NCBI GenBank assembly: GCA_947306365.1 | Contig: CAMZGD010000015.1 | Span: 1-55,696, forward strand | DNA: 55,696 bases | Source of the DNA: an uncultured Bacteroidales bacterium | Lineage (GTDB): Bacteria; Bacteroidota; Bacteroidia; Bacteroidales; UBA932 | Direction of reading: 5' to 3' | Shown here: in pieces, positions 8,089-17,128 of the stretch | How the letters are laid out: each line of letters begins with the position of its first letter | Numbering within the stretch: the first letter of the stretch is position 1 | Translations under genes and position numbers: made by a program | Notes under the pieces: generated by a model | Databases searched by the model: none | Seen by the model: only the letters and a program-made list of their open reading frames with translations | What the model was told of the DNA's origin: nothing

Positions 8089-9249
8089 ATGATGAAAAAA
8101 GCGCTTCTCTTCCTTCTTTCGGCCGCATTCTGCGTTGCGGCGGCCGCCCAGGTCGACCAGGGCAGGGATCTCTCGAAATACGCCGACGACAAGTTCGGTA
8201 TCGACGACCAGTATACGGTAGCCACGCCCTACGAGACAGTTACGGTCAGCCCCGTGAAGTCGAAAAAGGTAAAGAATGTAATCCTGCTGATCGGCGACGG
8301 GATGGGCCTGGAGCAGATCAGCGTGGGCTGGGTTCTCAACGGGGGCCGGCTCAATATGGACAACTTCCGGGTGACCGGGGGTTCGCGCACGTATGCCGCC
8401 GACAAGCTCATCACCGACTCGAGCGCCGGGGGAACGGCCATCGCGGCCGGCGAGAAGACCCGGTGCGGCTATATCGGCGTCGATGAAAACGGGAATCCGG
8501 TCGAGAGCCTGCTGCACTATGCACAGCGGAAAGGAAAGAAGACCGGCGTCGTCGTATCGTGCCGCATCAACGATGCGACGCCGGCCGATTTCGTCTGCCA
8601 CTCCGACGACCGCCACAAGGAGGCCGACATCGCCGCCCAGTATGTGGGCAGCGGCGTGGACTTCATCTCCGGCGGCGGCCGGCAGTTCTGGGAAGGGCGC
8701 AAGGACGGGCGCAACCTCATCGAGGAGATGAAAGCACTGGGCTACACCTTCGTAGATACCGACGAGGAACTTAAACAAGTGCATGAAGGCAAGCTGCTCG
8801 GCCTGTTCGCCCCGCTCGACATGCCCCCGGTGCTGGACCGCGGCCCGATTCTGGAAGACAGCGCGGAGAAAGCCCTCGAGCTGCTGGACAACCGGAAAGG
8901 CTTCTTCCTGATGGTCGAGGGCTCCCAGATCGACGACTGGGGCCATCGCCACAAGGTGGGACACGTGGCCGAGGAACTGTTCGAGTTCGACCGCATCGTG
9001 GGCAAGGTGCTCCAGTGGGCCGAGAAGGACGGGCACACCCTGGTCATCGTGACGGCCGACCACGCCACGGGCGGCCTGACCCTGATCGACGGCAGCATCG
9101 AAGACCGCACCGTCAAGGTCCATTTCTCGACCAAGGGCCACAATGGAATCGTGGTCCCGGTTTTCGCCTACGGGCCCCACGCGGAAGATTTCGCCGGCGT
9201 CTATGAGAATGCGGAACTGTCCGCGAAGATCCGGCGCCTGATCAAATGA
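8089..9249 (+). CDS. Alkaline phosphatase, PhoA family, exported
   Basis: 386 aa with a signal peptide (residues 1-20, cut near AAAAQ). Alkaline phosphatase fold: first metal site IGDGMG (D70), nucleophile serine in TDSSAGGTA (S111), HRHKVGH and TADHATGG metal ligands near the C-terminus. It hydrolyses phosphomonoesters in the periplasm. It starts 4 bases after the GH2 stop codon and is followed 30 bases later by SusC, so it is part of the glycan-utilisation operon rather than an isolated Pho gene. With the histidine-type phosphatase in the other arm this gives the locus two unrelated phosphatases, suggesting a phosphorylated glycan as substrate (inference). Confidence 0.93.
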   Translation: MMKKALLFLLSAAFCVAAAAQVDQGRDLSKYADDKFGIDDQYTVATPYETVTVSPVKSKKVKNVILLIGDGMGLEQISVGWVLNGGRLNMDNFRVTGGSRTYAADKLITDSSAGGTAIAAGEKTRCGYIGVDENGNPVESLLHYAQRKGKKTGVVVSCRINDATPADFVCHSDDRHKEADIAAQYVGSGVDFISGGGRQFWEGRKDGRNLIEEMKALGYTFVDTDEELKQVHEGKLLGLFAPLDMPPVLDRGPILEDSAEKALELLDNRKGFFLMVEGSQIDDWGHRHKVGHVAEELFEFDRIVGKVLQWAEKDGHTLVIVTADHATGGLTLIDGSIEDRTVKVHFSTKGHNGIVVPVFAYGPHAEDFAGVYENAELSAKIRRLIK

Positions 9250-9279
9250 CAAAAACCTGTAATCCTAATAAACTGATTT

Positions 9280-12200
9280 ATGAAATCTTTAAAACGTCTC
9301 TTGCTTTTACTGCCGCTTTTTGCCGCATTGAGCCTCAATGCCCAGAACGTGACGGTGAAAGGTACGATTACGGACGGGAGCAATGGGGACCCCATCCCGT
9401 TTGCATCGGTTGTTGTCAAAGGAATGACAACATGGACTACTTCCGACGCTGATGGTAATTATGCGATCGACGCACCGGCCAGTGCCACGCTCACCGTGGC
9501 GTGCCTGGGTTACAAGGAAGCCGAAATCGCCGTCAATTCCCGCAGCGCCCTGGACATCGTGCTCTATCCGGACCTGGACGTGCTTTCCGAAGCGGTCGTT
9601 ATCGGTTACGGTGTACAGCAGAAGAAACTCCTCACCGGTTCGACGGTGCAGGTCAAAGGCGATGAACTGGCCAGGCTGAACACGCCGTCGGCCCTCGGCG
9701 CCCTGCAGAGCCAGAGTCCGGGCGTTTCCATCACCCAGAATTCCGGCCAGCCTGGCCGCGGCTACAAGGTCAACATCCGCGGTATCGGCACCATCGGGGA
9801 TTCCGAACCGCTGTATGTCATCGACGGTGTGGCCGGCGGTGACATCAATGTGCTGAACCCCAACGACATCGAATCTATCGACATTTTGAAGGACGCCGCC
9901 TCCGCGGCGATCTACGGTGCGCGTGCCGCCAACGGCGTCGTGCTGGTGACCACCAAGCAGGGCAAGGAAGGCCGCGTGATCGTGTCGTACGACGGCTTCT
10001 ACGGCGCCCAGTATATCGCCAAGATGCCCGACATGGTCGACGCCAAGGAATACATGGAGCTTTATAACCTCGCCCGCAAGAATTCCGGCGTGGCGGAGGT
10101 GGACTTTTCGGCCGTGCTTCCCGCCAAGCTCTACCAATCCATCACCAGCGGCAGCTGGAAGGGTACCAACTGGGTCGAAGAGATGTACAACAAGGGTGCG
10201 ATGACCCAGAACCATTCGCTGAACGTGATCGGTGGTACCGCGGACCACAAGTTCTCGATGGGTCTTTCCTATACGGGCCAGGACGGTATCCTCGGTTACA
10301 ACAAGATCGAGCCCGTGAACGCGAAATACCGCCGCTACACGTTCCGCATCAACACGGACAACGTGGCCATCAAGCGCGGCAACCTCGATATCCTCAAGTT
10401 CGGCGAGACGCTCAATTTCAGCTACGGCGAGAACAGCGGCATCGGCGAGGGTGACATCTATGAGAGTTCCCTTCACGACGCGATCGGCGCCACGCCGCTC
10501 CTGCCGGTCTATGCCACCGACGCGAACGGCAAGATCACCGGTTTCTACGATGAGGCGGCCCGTGAAGCGGACGGCTGGAACTTCTTCAGCGACTCCAAGC
10601 ACCCGATCGGCCTGGATTACTACAACCGCGGCCGCAACCTCGAGAAATTCTATGCCCTGCACGCCAGCGTGTTCGCCGAGCTCCAGCCCGTCAGGAACCT
10701 GAAGTTCAAGACCCAGTTCGGCTACCGGATGTCCGGTTCCTCGACCCGCAGCTACAAGATGCTCTACCATCTGAACGCTTCGCAGTACAACGACAACGAC
10801 CAGGTGTCGCAGCGCATCCGGCTCAACAGCCGCATCACGTGGGAGAACACCGCTTCGTACCACTTCGACATCAACGGCGACCACGTGTTCGACACCGTGC
10901 TCGGCCAGTCCATCGAGAAATGGGGCTTCGGCGAAAGCGTCTCCGCTTCGGCGATGAACAGCATCTTCCCGAACGACTTTACGCGCGCATGGCTGTCCAA
11001 CACAAAGCCGGCGCTGATCAACCAGATCTCCGCTTCCGGCTCCCCGTCGACGCAGGGAGCCCTCGCTTCGTTCTTCGGTCGTGTGAACTACAGCTTCCTC
11101 GACAAGTACCTGCTGTCTGCCACGGTCCGCGCCGACGGTTCCTCGAACTTTGCGAGAGGCCACCGCTGGGGCGTGTTCCCTTCGGTTTCCGCCGGCTGGA
11201 TCCTTTCCAACGAGCCCTGGATGGAAGACGCCCGCGGCTGGCTCGACTTCCTGAAACTCCGTGCCAGCTGGGGCCAGAACGGTAACGCAAGCATCTCCAA
11301 CTTCCAGTACCTGACCACGATCTCGCTGTCGAGCAGCGCCGGTTACTACTTCAGCGACAAGGCTACGATGCAGACCGGTGCGAAGCCCGACGTGCTGGCG
11401 AACCCCGACGTGAGCTGGGAGACTTCCGAGCAGACCAACGTCGGTTTCGACGCCCGCTTCCTGAATTCAAGCCTCGGCGTCACGTTCGATGCATACATCA
11501 AGAACACCAAGGACTGGCTTGTCCAGGCGCCGATTGCGGCCGTGTACGGCTTCAGCTCGCCGTATGTGAACGGCGGCGACGTGCGCAACTCCGGTGTCGA
11601 GCTTGCCATCGACTACGGCAAGTACACGGGCGACTTCACCTATGGCATCAAGGTCAACGGCGCCTACAACCGGAACAAGGTCACCCGTATCGCCAACGCC
11701 GAAGGCATCATCCACGGCGAGGACGACGTCCTGAGCCAGGGTACTTCCGAGATGTACCGTGCACAGGTGGGTTACCCGATCGGTTATTTCTACGGCTACA
11801 AGACGGCCGGCGTCTTCCAGAACCAGGCCGAGGTCGACAGGACCGCCGCCAAGTATGATGACGCCAAGCCCGGCGACCTGATCTTCGTCGACGTCAACGG
11901 CGACGGCCAGATCACAGACGACGACCGCACGATGATCGGCGACCCGCATCCCGACTTCACCACCGGCCTCAACCTCTGGATGGCGTGGAAGGGCTTCGAC
12001 CTGAGCGTCACGGGCTACGGCGCCTTCGGACAGCAGATCGCCAAGTCCTACCGTTCGTTCTTCGACCGGCCGACCGACAGCTATACCCGCGACCTGCTGA
12101 ACTGCTGGCATGGTGAGGGTACGTCCAACCGGCTGCCGCTCTGGACGACCTGCGCCGACCGCAACTGGTCGAACATTTCCGATATCTATATCGAGAACGG

Positions 12201-12441
12201 CGACTTCTTCAAGATCTCCAACGTGACGCTCGGCTACGATTTCAGCCGGCTCATCAAAGGTTCCTGGATCAGCAAGGCCCGTCTCTATCTTTCGGCCCAG
12301 AATCTCCTGACCATCACCAAGTACTCCGGTATGGACCCTGAGATCGGCTATGGTTTTGACGAGGACTGGGTGTCCGGCATCGACCTCGGTTACTATCCGA
12401 GCGCCCGGACCTTCCTCGTGGGTGTCAACATTCAATTCTAA
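9280..12441 (+). CDS. SusC/RagA-type TonB-dependent outer-membrane transporter
   Basis: 1053 aa. Signal peptide (to about residue 22, ending LNAQ), then a CarboxypepD-regulatory-like domain (about 24-105), a TonB-box-like segment before VVIGYGVQQKK, the plug domain with the RGIGTIG and YVIDGV motifs, and a C-terminal 22-strand barrel ending in phenylalanine. With the lipoprotein SusD encoded 6 bases downstream it forms the outer-membrane complex that imports oligosaccharides using TonB energy. Co-transcribed with the preceding kinase, GH2 and phosphatase. Confidence 0.97.
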   Translation: MKSLKRLLLLLPLFAALSLNAQNVTVKGTITDGSNGDPIPFASVVVKGMTTWTTSDADGNYAIDAPASATLTVACLGYKEAEIAVNSRSALDIVLYPDLDVLSEAVVIGYGVQQKKLLTGSTVQVKGDELARLNTPSALGALQSQSPGVSITQNSGQPGRGYKVNIRGIGTIGDSEPLYVIDGVAGGDINVLNPNDIESIDILKDAASAAIYGARAANGVVLVTTKQGKEGRVIVSYDGFYGAQYIAKMPDMVDAKEYMELYNLARKNSGVAEVDFSAVLPAKLYQSITSGSWKGTNWVEEMYNKGAMTQNHSLNVIGGTADHKFSMGLSYTGQDGILGYNKIEPVNAKYRRYTFRINTDNVAIKRGNLDILKFGETLNFSYGENSGIGEGDIYESSLHDAIGATPLLPVYATDANGKITGFYDEAAREADGWNFFSDSKHPIGLDYYNRGRNLEKFYALHASVFAELQPVRNLKFKTQFGYRMSGSSTRSYKMLYHLNASQYNDNDQVSQRIRLNSRITWENTASYHFDINGDHVFDTVLGQSIEKWGFGESVSASAMNSIFPNDFTRAWLSNTKPALINQISASGSPSTQGALASFFGRVNYSFLDKYLLSATVRADGSSNFARGHRWGVFPSVSAGWILSNEPWMEDARGWLDFLKLRASWGQNGNASISNFQYLTTISLSSSAGYYFSDKATMQTGAKPDVLANPDVSWETSEQTNVGFDARFLNSSLGVTFDAYIKNTKDWLVQAPIAAVYGFSSPYVNGGDVRNSGVELAIDYGKYTGDFTYGIKVNGAYNRNKVTRIANAEGIIHGEDDVLSQGTSEMYRAQVGYPIGYFYGYKTAGVFQNQAEVDRTAAKYDDAKPGDLIFVDVNGDGQITDDDRTMIGDPHPDFTTGLNLWMAWKGFDLSVTGYGAFGQQIAKSYRSFFDRPTDSYTRDLLNCWHGEGTSNRLPLWTTCADRNWSNISDIYIENGDFFKISNVTLGYDFSRLIKGSWISKARLYLSAQNLLTITKYSGMDPEIGYGFDEDWVSGIDLGYYPSARTFLVGVNIQF

Positions 12442-12447
12442 TGCGCC

Positions 12448-14241
12448 ATGAAAAAGACTACTGCATATTTTTCGGCCCTTATGCTGGGCATCCTGCTGCT
12501 GGCAGGCTGCGAGAACTTCCTGGATACGGTGAGCTACACCGAGAGCAACACCAGTAACTTCCCCGCTTCGGAAACGGACGCCAAGCAGCTCGTGACGGGT
12601 ATCTACAGTGTGCTCAACCAGGCCGCCTATGAACCCAGCGCCCATTCCTTCATCGCCAACCTGACGGCTTCCGACGAATGCTTCGGCGGCGGCGGCCAGG
12701 ACGACTATGAGATCCAGGCGTATGACCACCTGCTCTATTTTGAACCCAACGCACAACTGGATTACTGGGAGCCGTATTACGCCGGCATCACCCGGGCCAA
12801 CCTGGCCATCGCCAACCTCGACAAGGTGGAAGATGAGACCCTGCGCAACCAGTTGCTGGGCGAGGCCTACTTCCTGCGTTCCTTCTTCCTGTTCGACCTG
12901 TCCCAGCAGTTCGGCGAGATTCCGCTGGTGTCGGCCGTGCCGAACTCCGTGACGGAGGCTGCCGAGTATCCGGCTCCGGGTACGACCGAGGAGATCTACG
13001 GTACGATCGCCGCCGGCCTGCAGAAGGCCATCGCCATCATGCCGTCGAATACGTGGGACAAGTGCGTTTCCGGTAAGCGCCACGCCACCAAGTGGGATGC
13101 CGAGGCCCTGCTCGCCCGCGTATACCTGTTCTACACGGGCTTCTACGGCGACAAGAACGGCACGACCCTGACGACCCTCCCGCTCGTCGACCTGGAAACC
13201 GGCGAGCTGGCCAGCGGTACGATCGGCAAGGACGAAGTCGTCCGCGGTCTGGAAGACTGCATCAGCAACAGCGGTCACAAGCTCGTTTCCGATTTCCGCC
13301 TGATGTGGCCGTACATGAACTCCGCCACCAAGGCCGACTATAAGTATGCCCAGAGTGTCGACGGAACGTGGATCACCGACGACGTGAATCCCGAGGAGAT
13401 GTTCAGCATCTGCTTCTCCAACATCGCCTCTTCATCGCGCAACCGCAACAAGTTCGACCAGTATCTGGGCGTGCGCAAGCGCAGCAAGTATGAGGTCAAC
13501 GCATTCCCCTTCAGCCGCGGCTACGGCATGGCCACCGTCAACCCGTATATCTGGGAGCAGTGGGAGAAGGACGAGCCCGGCGACATCCGCAAGGCGGCTT
13601 CCATCTACAACATCTACGATGAGATGGACGATCCTTCCCAGTACACCTGGGGCAACGACCAGCAGATGGAAGAGACGGGTTTCTGGCAGAAGAAATACCA
13701 GGCCTGGGGCGCCATGGTGAACGGCAAGTTCTTCTATGAGTTCTCCTCCGTGCCTGAATACGGTGGCGCCGGTTCCGACCTGGGCCGCGGCCACTCCCTG
13801 CAGAATGTCCAGCTGATCCGTTTCGCCGACGTGCTCCTTATGCACTCCGAACTGACCGACGGCAAGGTGATCTACAACGGCAAGAGCGGCATGAACGCCG
13901 TCCGTGCCCGCGTTGGCCTGCCCGACAAAGCCTATACCGTGGAGAATCTGCGTATGGAACGCCAGCACGAGCTCGCCTTCGAAGGCATCCGCTGGAGCGA
14001 CATGCGCCGTTACGGCAAGGCCTATTGCATCAAGGCCCTTGAAACACAGCTGGGCCAGCCGATCCGCAACAACAGCGCCCAGACGGTAATGAAAGACCAG
14101 AACGCTGGTTACAAGGCCCGTTATGAAGCTACTTGGGGCTTCCGCCCGTTCCCGCAATCCGAAATCAGCCTCTCGAACGGTGTGCTGAAACAGAATGCAG
14201 GATGGACGGATGCATCCGCCCAATATACGAACTGGAAGTAG
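12448..14241 (+). CDS. SusD/RagB-type glycan-binding lipoprotein
   Basis: 597 aa. A lipoprotein signal peptide (lipobox LLAGC, cysteine about residue 21) is followed by a SusD-type fold rich in helical repeats, with the characteristic C-terminal RMERQHELAFEGIRW segment. It sits as a lid on the SusC pore and captures oligosaccharide at the cell surface. It is the last gene of the operon and is followed by a strong terminator. Confidence 0.96.
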   Translation: MKKTTAYFSALMLGILLLAGCENFLDTVSYTESNTSNFPASETDAKQLVTGIYSVLNQAAYEPSAHSFIANLTASDECFGGGGQDDYEIQAYDHLLYFEPNAQLDYWEPYYAGITRANLAIANLDKVEDETLRNQLLGEAYFLRSFFLFDLSQQFGEIPLVSAVPNSVTEAAEYPAPGTTEEIYGTIAAGLQKAIAIMPSNTWDKCVSGKRHATKWDAEALLARVYLFYTGFYGDKNGTTLTTLPLVDLETGELASGTIGKDEVVRGLEDCISNSGHKLVSDFRLMWPYMNSATKADYKYAQSVDGTWITDDVNPEEMFSICFSNIASSSRNRNKFDQYLGVRKRSKYEVNAFPFSRGYGMATVNPYIWEQWEKDEPGDIRKAASIYNIYDEMDDPSQYTWGNDQQMEETGFWQKKYQAWGAMVNGKFFYEFSSVPEYGGAGSDLGRGHSLQNVQLIRFADVLLMHSELTDGKVIYNGKSGMNAVRARVGLPDKAYTVENLRMERQHELAFEGIRWSDMRRYGKAYCIKALETQLGQPIRNNSAQTVMKDQNAGYKARYEATWGFRPFPQSEISLSNGVLKQNAGWTDASAQYTNWK

Positions 14242-14268
14242 TTTTAGGTTAATTAAATGCTCTTTTTG

Positions 14269-14296
14269 GGGGGACCGGCCGTGCGGCCGGTCCCCC
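14269..14296 (+). terminator. Strong hairpin terminator after SusD
   Basis: A perfect 12-bp stem GGGGGACCGGCC (14269-14280) and GGCCGGTCCCCC (14285-14296) with a GTGC loop, starting 27 bases after the SusD stop codon. It has a T tract on the upstream side (14263-14267) and only TTGTCTTG downstream. Confidence 0.8.
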
Positions 14297-14321
14297 TTGT
14301 CTTGAATAAGGAAAAAAATGC

Positions 14322-14329
14322 TATTTTTG
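14322..14329 (+). promoter_or_regulatory. Promoter of the HU-like gene / dnaG / metG
   Basis: TATTTTTG is a perfect TAnnTTTG box only 8 bases before the ATG, with a TTG at 14302-14304 as a possible -33 element. The transcript would have a leader of only a few bases. Confidence 0.65.
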
Positions 14330-14337
14330 CGTTTAAT

Positions 14338-15114
14338 ATGGAAATCAACCTTTTCTCGAAATGTATCAAGGATCTTATCGTTGAAAACGACAGGGTTGAC
14401 GTTCCATACCTGGGCTCGTTCACGGCTGAGATGATGCCGGCGAGCTATTCCGACCGCCAGACCACGATCCATCCGCCTTACCGCAAGATGACGTTCCACA
14501 AGGGAAACGTCTCCCTGTCGGAAGGCCGCCTGCTGCTCGACAAGGTACGCCGTGAAACCGGCGTCTCGCTCGAGCAGGCGGGCGTGGAACTGGGCTGGTG
14601 CCTGAGCCGCCTCTGCTCGGAACTGGAGGGCCGCAAGCGCTGCAAACTGCCCGGCCTCGGCGAAATGCGGGCCAATGCACGCAACGAATTCTTCTTCGTC
14701 CCCGACGACAATCTCGACATCTGGCCCGACGGTCTGGGTTTCGAACCCATCTCCATCAAAGTTGCCGAAAAGACGCCCGATCCGGGAGAAACCGAAGAAC
14801 AGGTTGTCGTGCAGGCGGGCGCGCGTGAGCCTTCAGCAGATTTTGTCGTTTCGGAGAGCCCGGCCCTCCGGGGTCCCGAAACACAAAATCGCGCGGAGGA
14901 AGCCCGCCCAACCGAAATACCGAAACGGCCGGAGGAAGCCCGCCATACGCACAGGAAGAAGAAGCGGCTGCGCCCCTGGCTGATTGCCGTAATCATCGTG
15001 GCAGCGCTGCTGGTGCTGCTGATTGCCGCAGCCTATCTCTTTACGGATCAAATGTCCTGGATGCTCGATCCGTTGCTGTATTCGAAAGAAGAGCTGGAGC
15101 TCTTGGGGAGGTAG
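14338..15114 (+). CDS. HU-domain (CCDC81-like) protein with one transmembrane helix
   Basis: 258 aa. Residues 1 to about 140 resemble the HU-CCDC81 type of Bacteroidota HU-like fold. A charged low-complexity linker (about 142-210) and one transmembrane helix (213-234) follow, with a 24-residue tail. The topology suggests a cytoplasmic DNA- or protein-binding domain tethered to the inner membrane; relatives often carry a SPOR domain, which is missing here. A longer in-frame ORF begins at 14257 but crosses the promoter, so ATG at 14338 is preferred. The linker contains a DNA inverted repeat (14839-14890) and a 15-bp direct repeat, which look like inserted repeat DNA. One base separates it from dnaG. 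Confidence 0.75.
   Translation: MEINLFSKCIKDLIVENDRVDVPYLGSFTAEMMPASYSDRQTTIHPPYRKMTFHKGNVSLSEGRLLLDKVRRETGVSLEQAGVELGWCLSRLCSELEGRKRCKLPGLGEMRANARNEFFFVPDDNLDIWPDGLGFEPISIKVAEKTPDPGETEEQVVVQAGAREPSADFVVSESPALRGPETQNRAEEARPTEIPKRPEEARHTHRKKKRLRPWLIAVIIVAALLVLLIAAAYLFTDQMSWMLDPLLYSKEELELLGR
14839..14944. repeat. Inverted repeat plus direct repeats inside the HU-like gene linker
   Basis: GATTTTGTCGTTTCGG (14839-14854) pairs with CCGAAACACAAAATC (14876-14890) with a single unpaired base. Immediately after, CGGAGGAAGCCCGCC occurs at 14894-14908 and again at 14930-14944, a 36-base period. All of it is in frame and encodes the disordered linker. Confidence 0.7.
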
Positions 15115-15115
15115 G

Positions 15116-17128
15116 ATGATCGACCGTGCCACCGTAGACAGGATTCTGGACGCCGTCCGGATCGAAGAAGTCATCGGCGACTTCGTATCGCTGCGCAAGC
15201 GCGGAGCGAATTACCTGGGCCTGTGTCCGTTCCATCAGGACAAGAACCCCTCGATGAGCGTCTCCTCGACCAAAGGCATCTTCAAGTGCTTCGCCTGCGG
15301 CAAGGCCGGAAATGCCGTGACCTTCCTGATGGAACACGAGCATCTGACCTATGTGGAAGCGCTCCGCTACCTCGCCAGGAAATACCATATCGAAATCGTC
15401 GAAAAAGAGGAAACCGCCGAAGAGATCGCCCACCGGATGCGCTACGAGAGCCTGCTGGTGGTGACCGACTATGCCCAGAAGTTCTACGCCGACGTGCTAT
15501 GGAACACCGAAGTGGGCAAGGCCGTCGGCCTGTCGTATTTCCGGGAACGCAAGTTCACCGACGAGACCATCCGGCAGTTCGGCCTCGGCTATGCCGCCTC
15601 GCGCCCCCTGACGCTCTGCGCCCAGGCGCTGAAAGACGGCTATAAGAAAGAGTACCTGGTGGATGCGGGCCTCTGCCTCGAGCGGGAAGGGACGGGCGAA
15701 CTGTACGACCGCTTCTTCGATCGCGTGATCTTCCCGATCCACTCCATCAGCGGCCGCGTGATCGCCTTCGGCGGCCGTACGCTGAAGACCGACAAGAGCG
15801 TCGCCAAATACGTGAACAGCCCGCAGAGCGAAATCTACGACAAGAGCCGCTCGCTCTACGGCATCTTCCAGGCCAAGAACGCGATTGCCAAAAACGACAA
15901 ATGCATCCTGGTGGAAGGCTATGCCGACGTGATCTCGATGCACCAGGCCGGCATGACTAACGTGGTGGCCTCGTCGGGCACTTCGCTCACCGTGGAGCAG
16001 ATCCGGCTCATCAAGCGCTTCACCGACAAGGTCACCATCCTCTACGACGGCGACGCGGCGGGCGTCAAGGCGGCCCTGCGCGGCATCGACCTGGTGCTGG
16101 AGGAGGGCCTGAGCGTCAAGGTGGTGCTCCTGCCGCCCGAAGACGATCCCGATACATTTGCCAAGAGCCACTCCCTGATTGAGATCCGGGAATACATCGA
16201 AGAGAACGAGCAGGACTTCATCTCGCTCAAGAGCGACCTGCTGCTGCAGGAGAGCGAACGCGACCCGGTTCGCCGGGCGCAGGTGATCGGCGACATCGTG
16301 CAGAGCGTTTCGGTGGTGGCCGACCCGATCCTGCGCAACATCTACGTGGAGATGGTGGCCGAAAAGTTCGACCAGAAGACCGACTCCGTACTGGCGAAAG
16401 TCGCCGAGTTCCGCCGGAAGAAACGGGCGCTGGACCGTTCGCGGCGGCGTTTCGAAGCGCGTCCGGAAGGGCCGCTTCCGGAAGTGCCGGCCGACCTGCC
16501 GGACGGGGAGGAGCCGGCGGCCGTGCCGTCGTCGGGCTATCCCGTACGCGACGCCTATCTGGCCGTGATGGAACGCGAACTTTGCTACTACCTGATTAAA
16601 TTTGGCGCTTATCCCCTTCATTTCGAGAAGGATATGTATTTCGGGGCGGAGCCGTCCGAGGAAATTTCCGTGTCGCGGTATATCCACGACGCCCTCGACG
16701 ACGACGGACTGGTCTTCGTGAACGACCTCTACCGTACGCTGTTCGACCGTTATTTCGCTTTCACGGCTACGCTCCCGCAGGAGGAACCCGAGGCGATGCA
16801 GCAGCGGATCATCCGCTTCCTCACCACGGGCGAAGACGAGACCTTGAACCGGGCGGTCTTCGACCTGATCCTCGAGGAGCATCCCCTGACCGTCAAGACC
16901 TACGAGGAGTCCATTACGCCCGAGGAGCAGGCGCTGGCCTACACGGTACCCAAGTCCGTGCTCCTCTACAAGCTCCGCATCACCGAGCAGCAGTGCGCCG
17001 CCACGGCGAAGGAGATCGCCCGGGCGCAGCGCAGCGGCGATTCCGGCATCCTCCGGGAGCAGGTCCGCCGGCTGCAGTTGCTCAATACCGTCAAGAACAG
17101 ACTTTCAAAAGAATTGAACAGATTATGA
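15116..17128 (+). CDS. dnaG: DNA primase
   Basis: 670 aa. It synthesises RNA primers for replication with the replicative helicase. The CHC2 zinc ribbon (C37, H40, C58, C61), the primase core and a TOPRIM domain (VEGYADV and the metal-binding DGDAAG) are in the usual order, followed by a variable helicase-binding C-terminus. The start is ATG 15116, one base after the upstream stop codon; a longer reading frame from 15023 only reads through the preceding gene. The stop overlaps the metG start as ATGA. Confidence 0.97.
   Translation: MIDRATVDRILDAVRIEEVIGDFVSLRKRGANYLGLCPFHQDKNPSMSVSSTKGIFKCFACGKAGNAVTFLMEHEHLTYVEALRYLARKYHIEIVEKEETAEEIAHRMRYESLLVVTDYAQKFYADVLWNTEVGKAVGLSYFRERKFTDETIRQFGLGYAASRPLTLCAQALKDGYKKEYLVDAGLCLEREGTGELYDRFFDRVIFPIHSISGRVIAFGGRTLKTDKSVAKYVNSPQSEIYDKSRSLYGIFQAKNAIAKNDKCILVEGYADVISMHQAGMTNVVASSGTSLTVEQIRLIKRFTDKVTILYDGDAAGVKAALRGIDLVLEEGLSVKVVLLPPEDDPDTFAKSHSLIEIREYIEENEQDFISLKSDLLLQESERDPVRRAQVIGDIVQSVSVVADPILRNIYVEMVAEKFDQKTDSVLAKVAEFRRKKRALDRSRRRFEARPEGPLPEVPADLPDGEEPAAVPSSGYPVRDAYLAVMERELCYYLIKFGAYPLHFEKDMYFGAEPSEEISVSRYIHDALDDDGLVFVNDLYRTLFDRYFAFTATLPQEEPEAMQQRIIRFLTTGEDETLNRAVFDLILEEHPLTVKTYEESITPEEQALAYTVPKSVLLYKLRITEQQCAATAKEIARAQRSGDSGILREQVRRLQLLNTVKNRLSKELNRL

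Noticed and set aside
5565-8225. Very long open frame antisense to the GH2 gene (886 codons)
   Set aside because: Produced by GC-rich codon structure. The plus frame has clear GH2 motifs, a lipoprotein signal and operon spacing; the antisense product shows no recognisable domain.
14257-14337. Longer N-terminus for the HU-like protein
   Set aside because: It would include the SusD terminator hairpin and the promoter box; the HU-like similarity starts at 14338.
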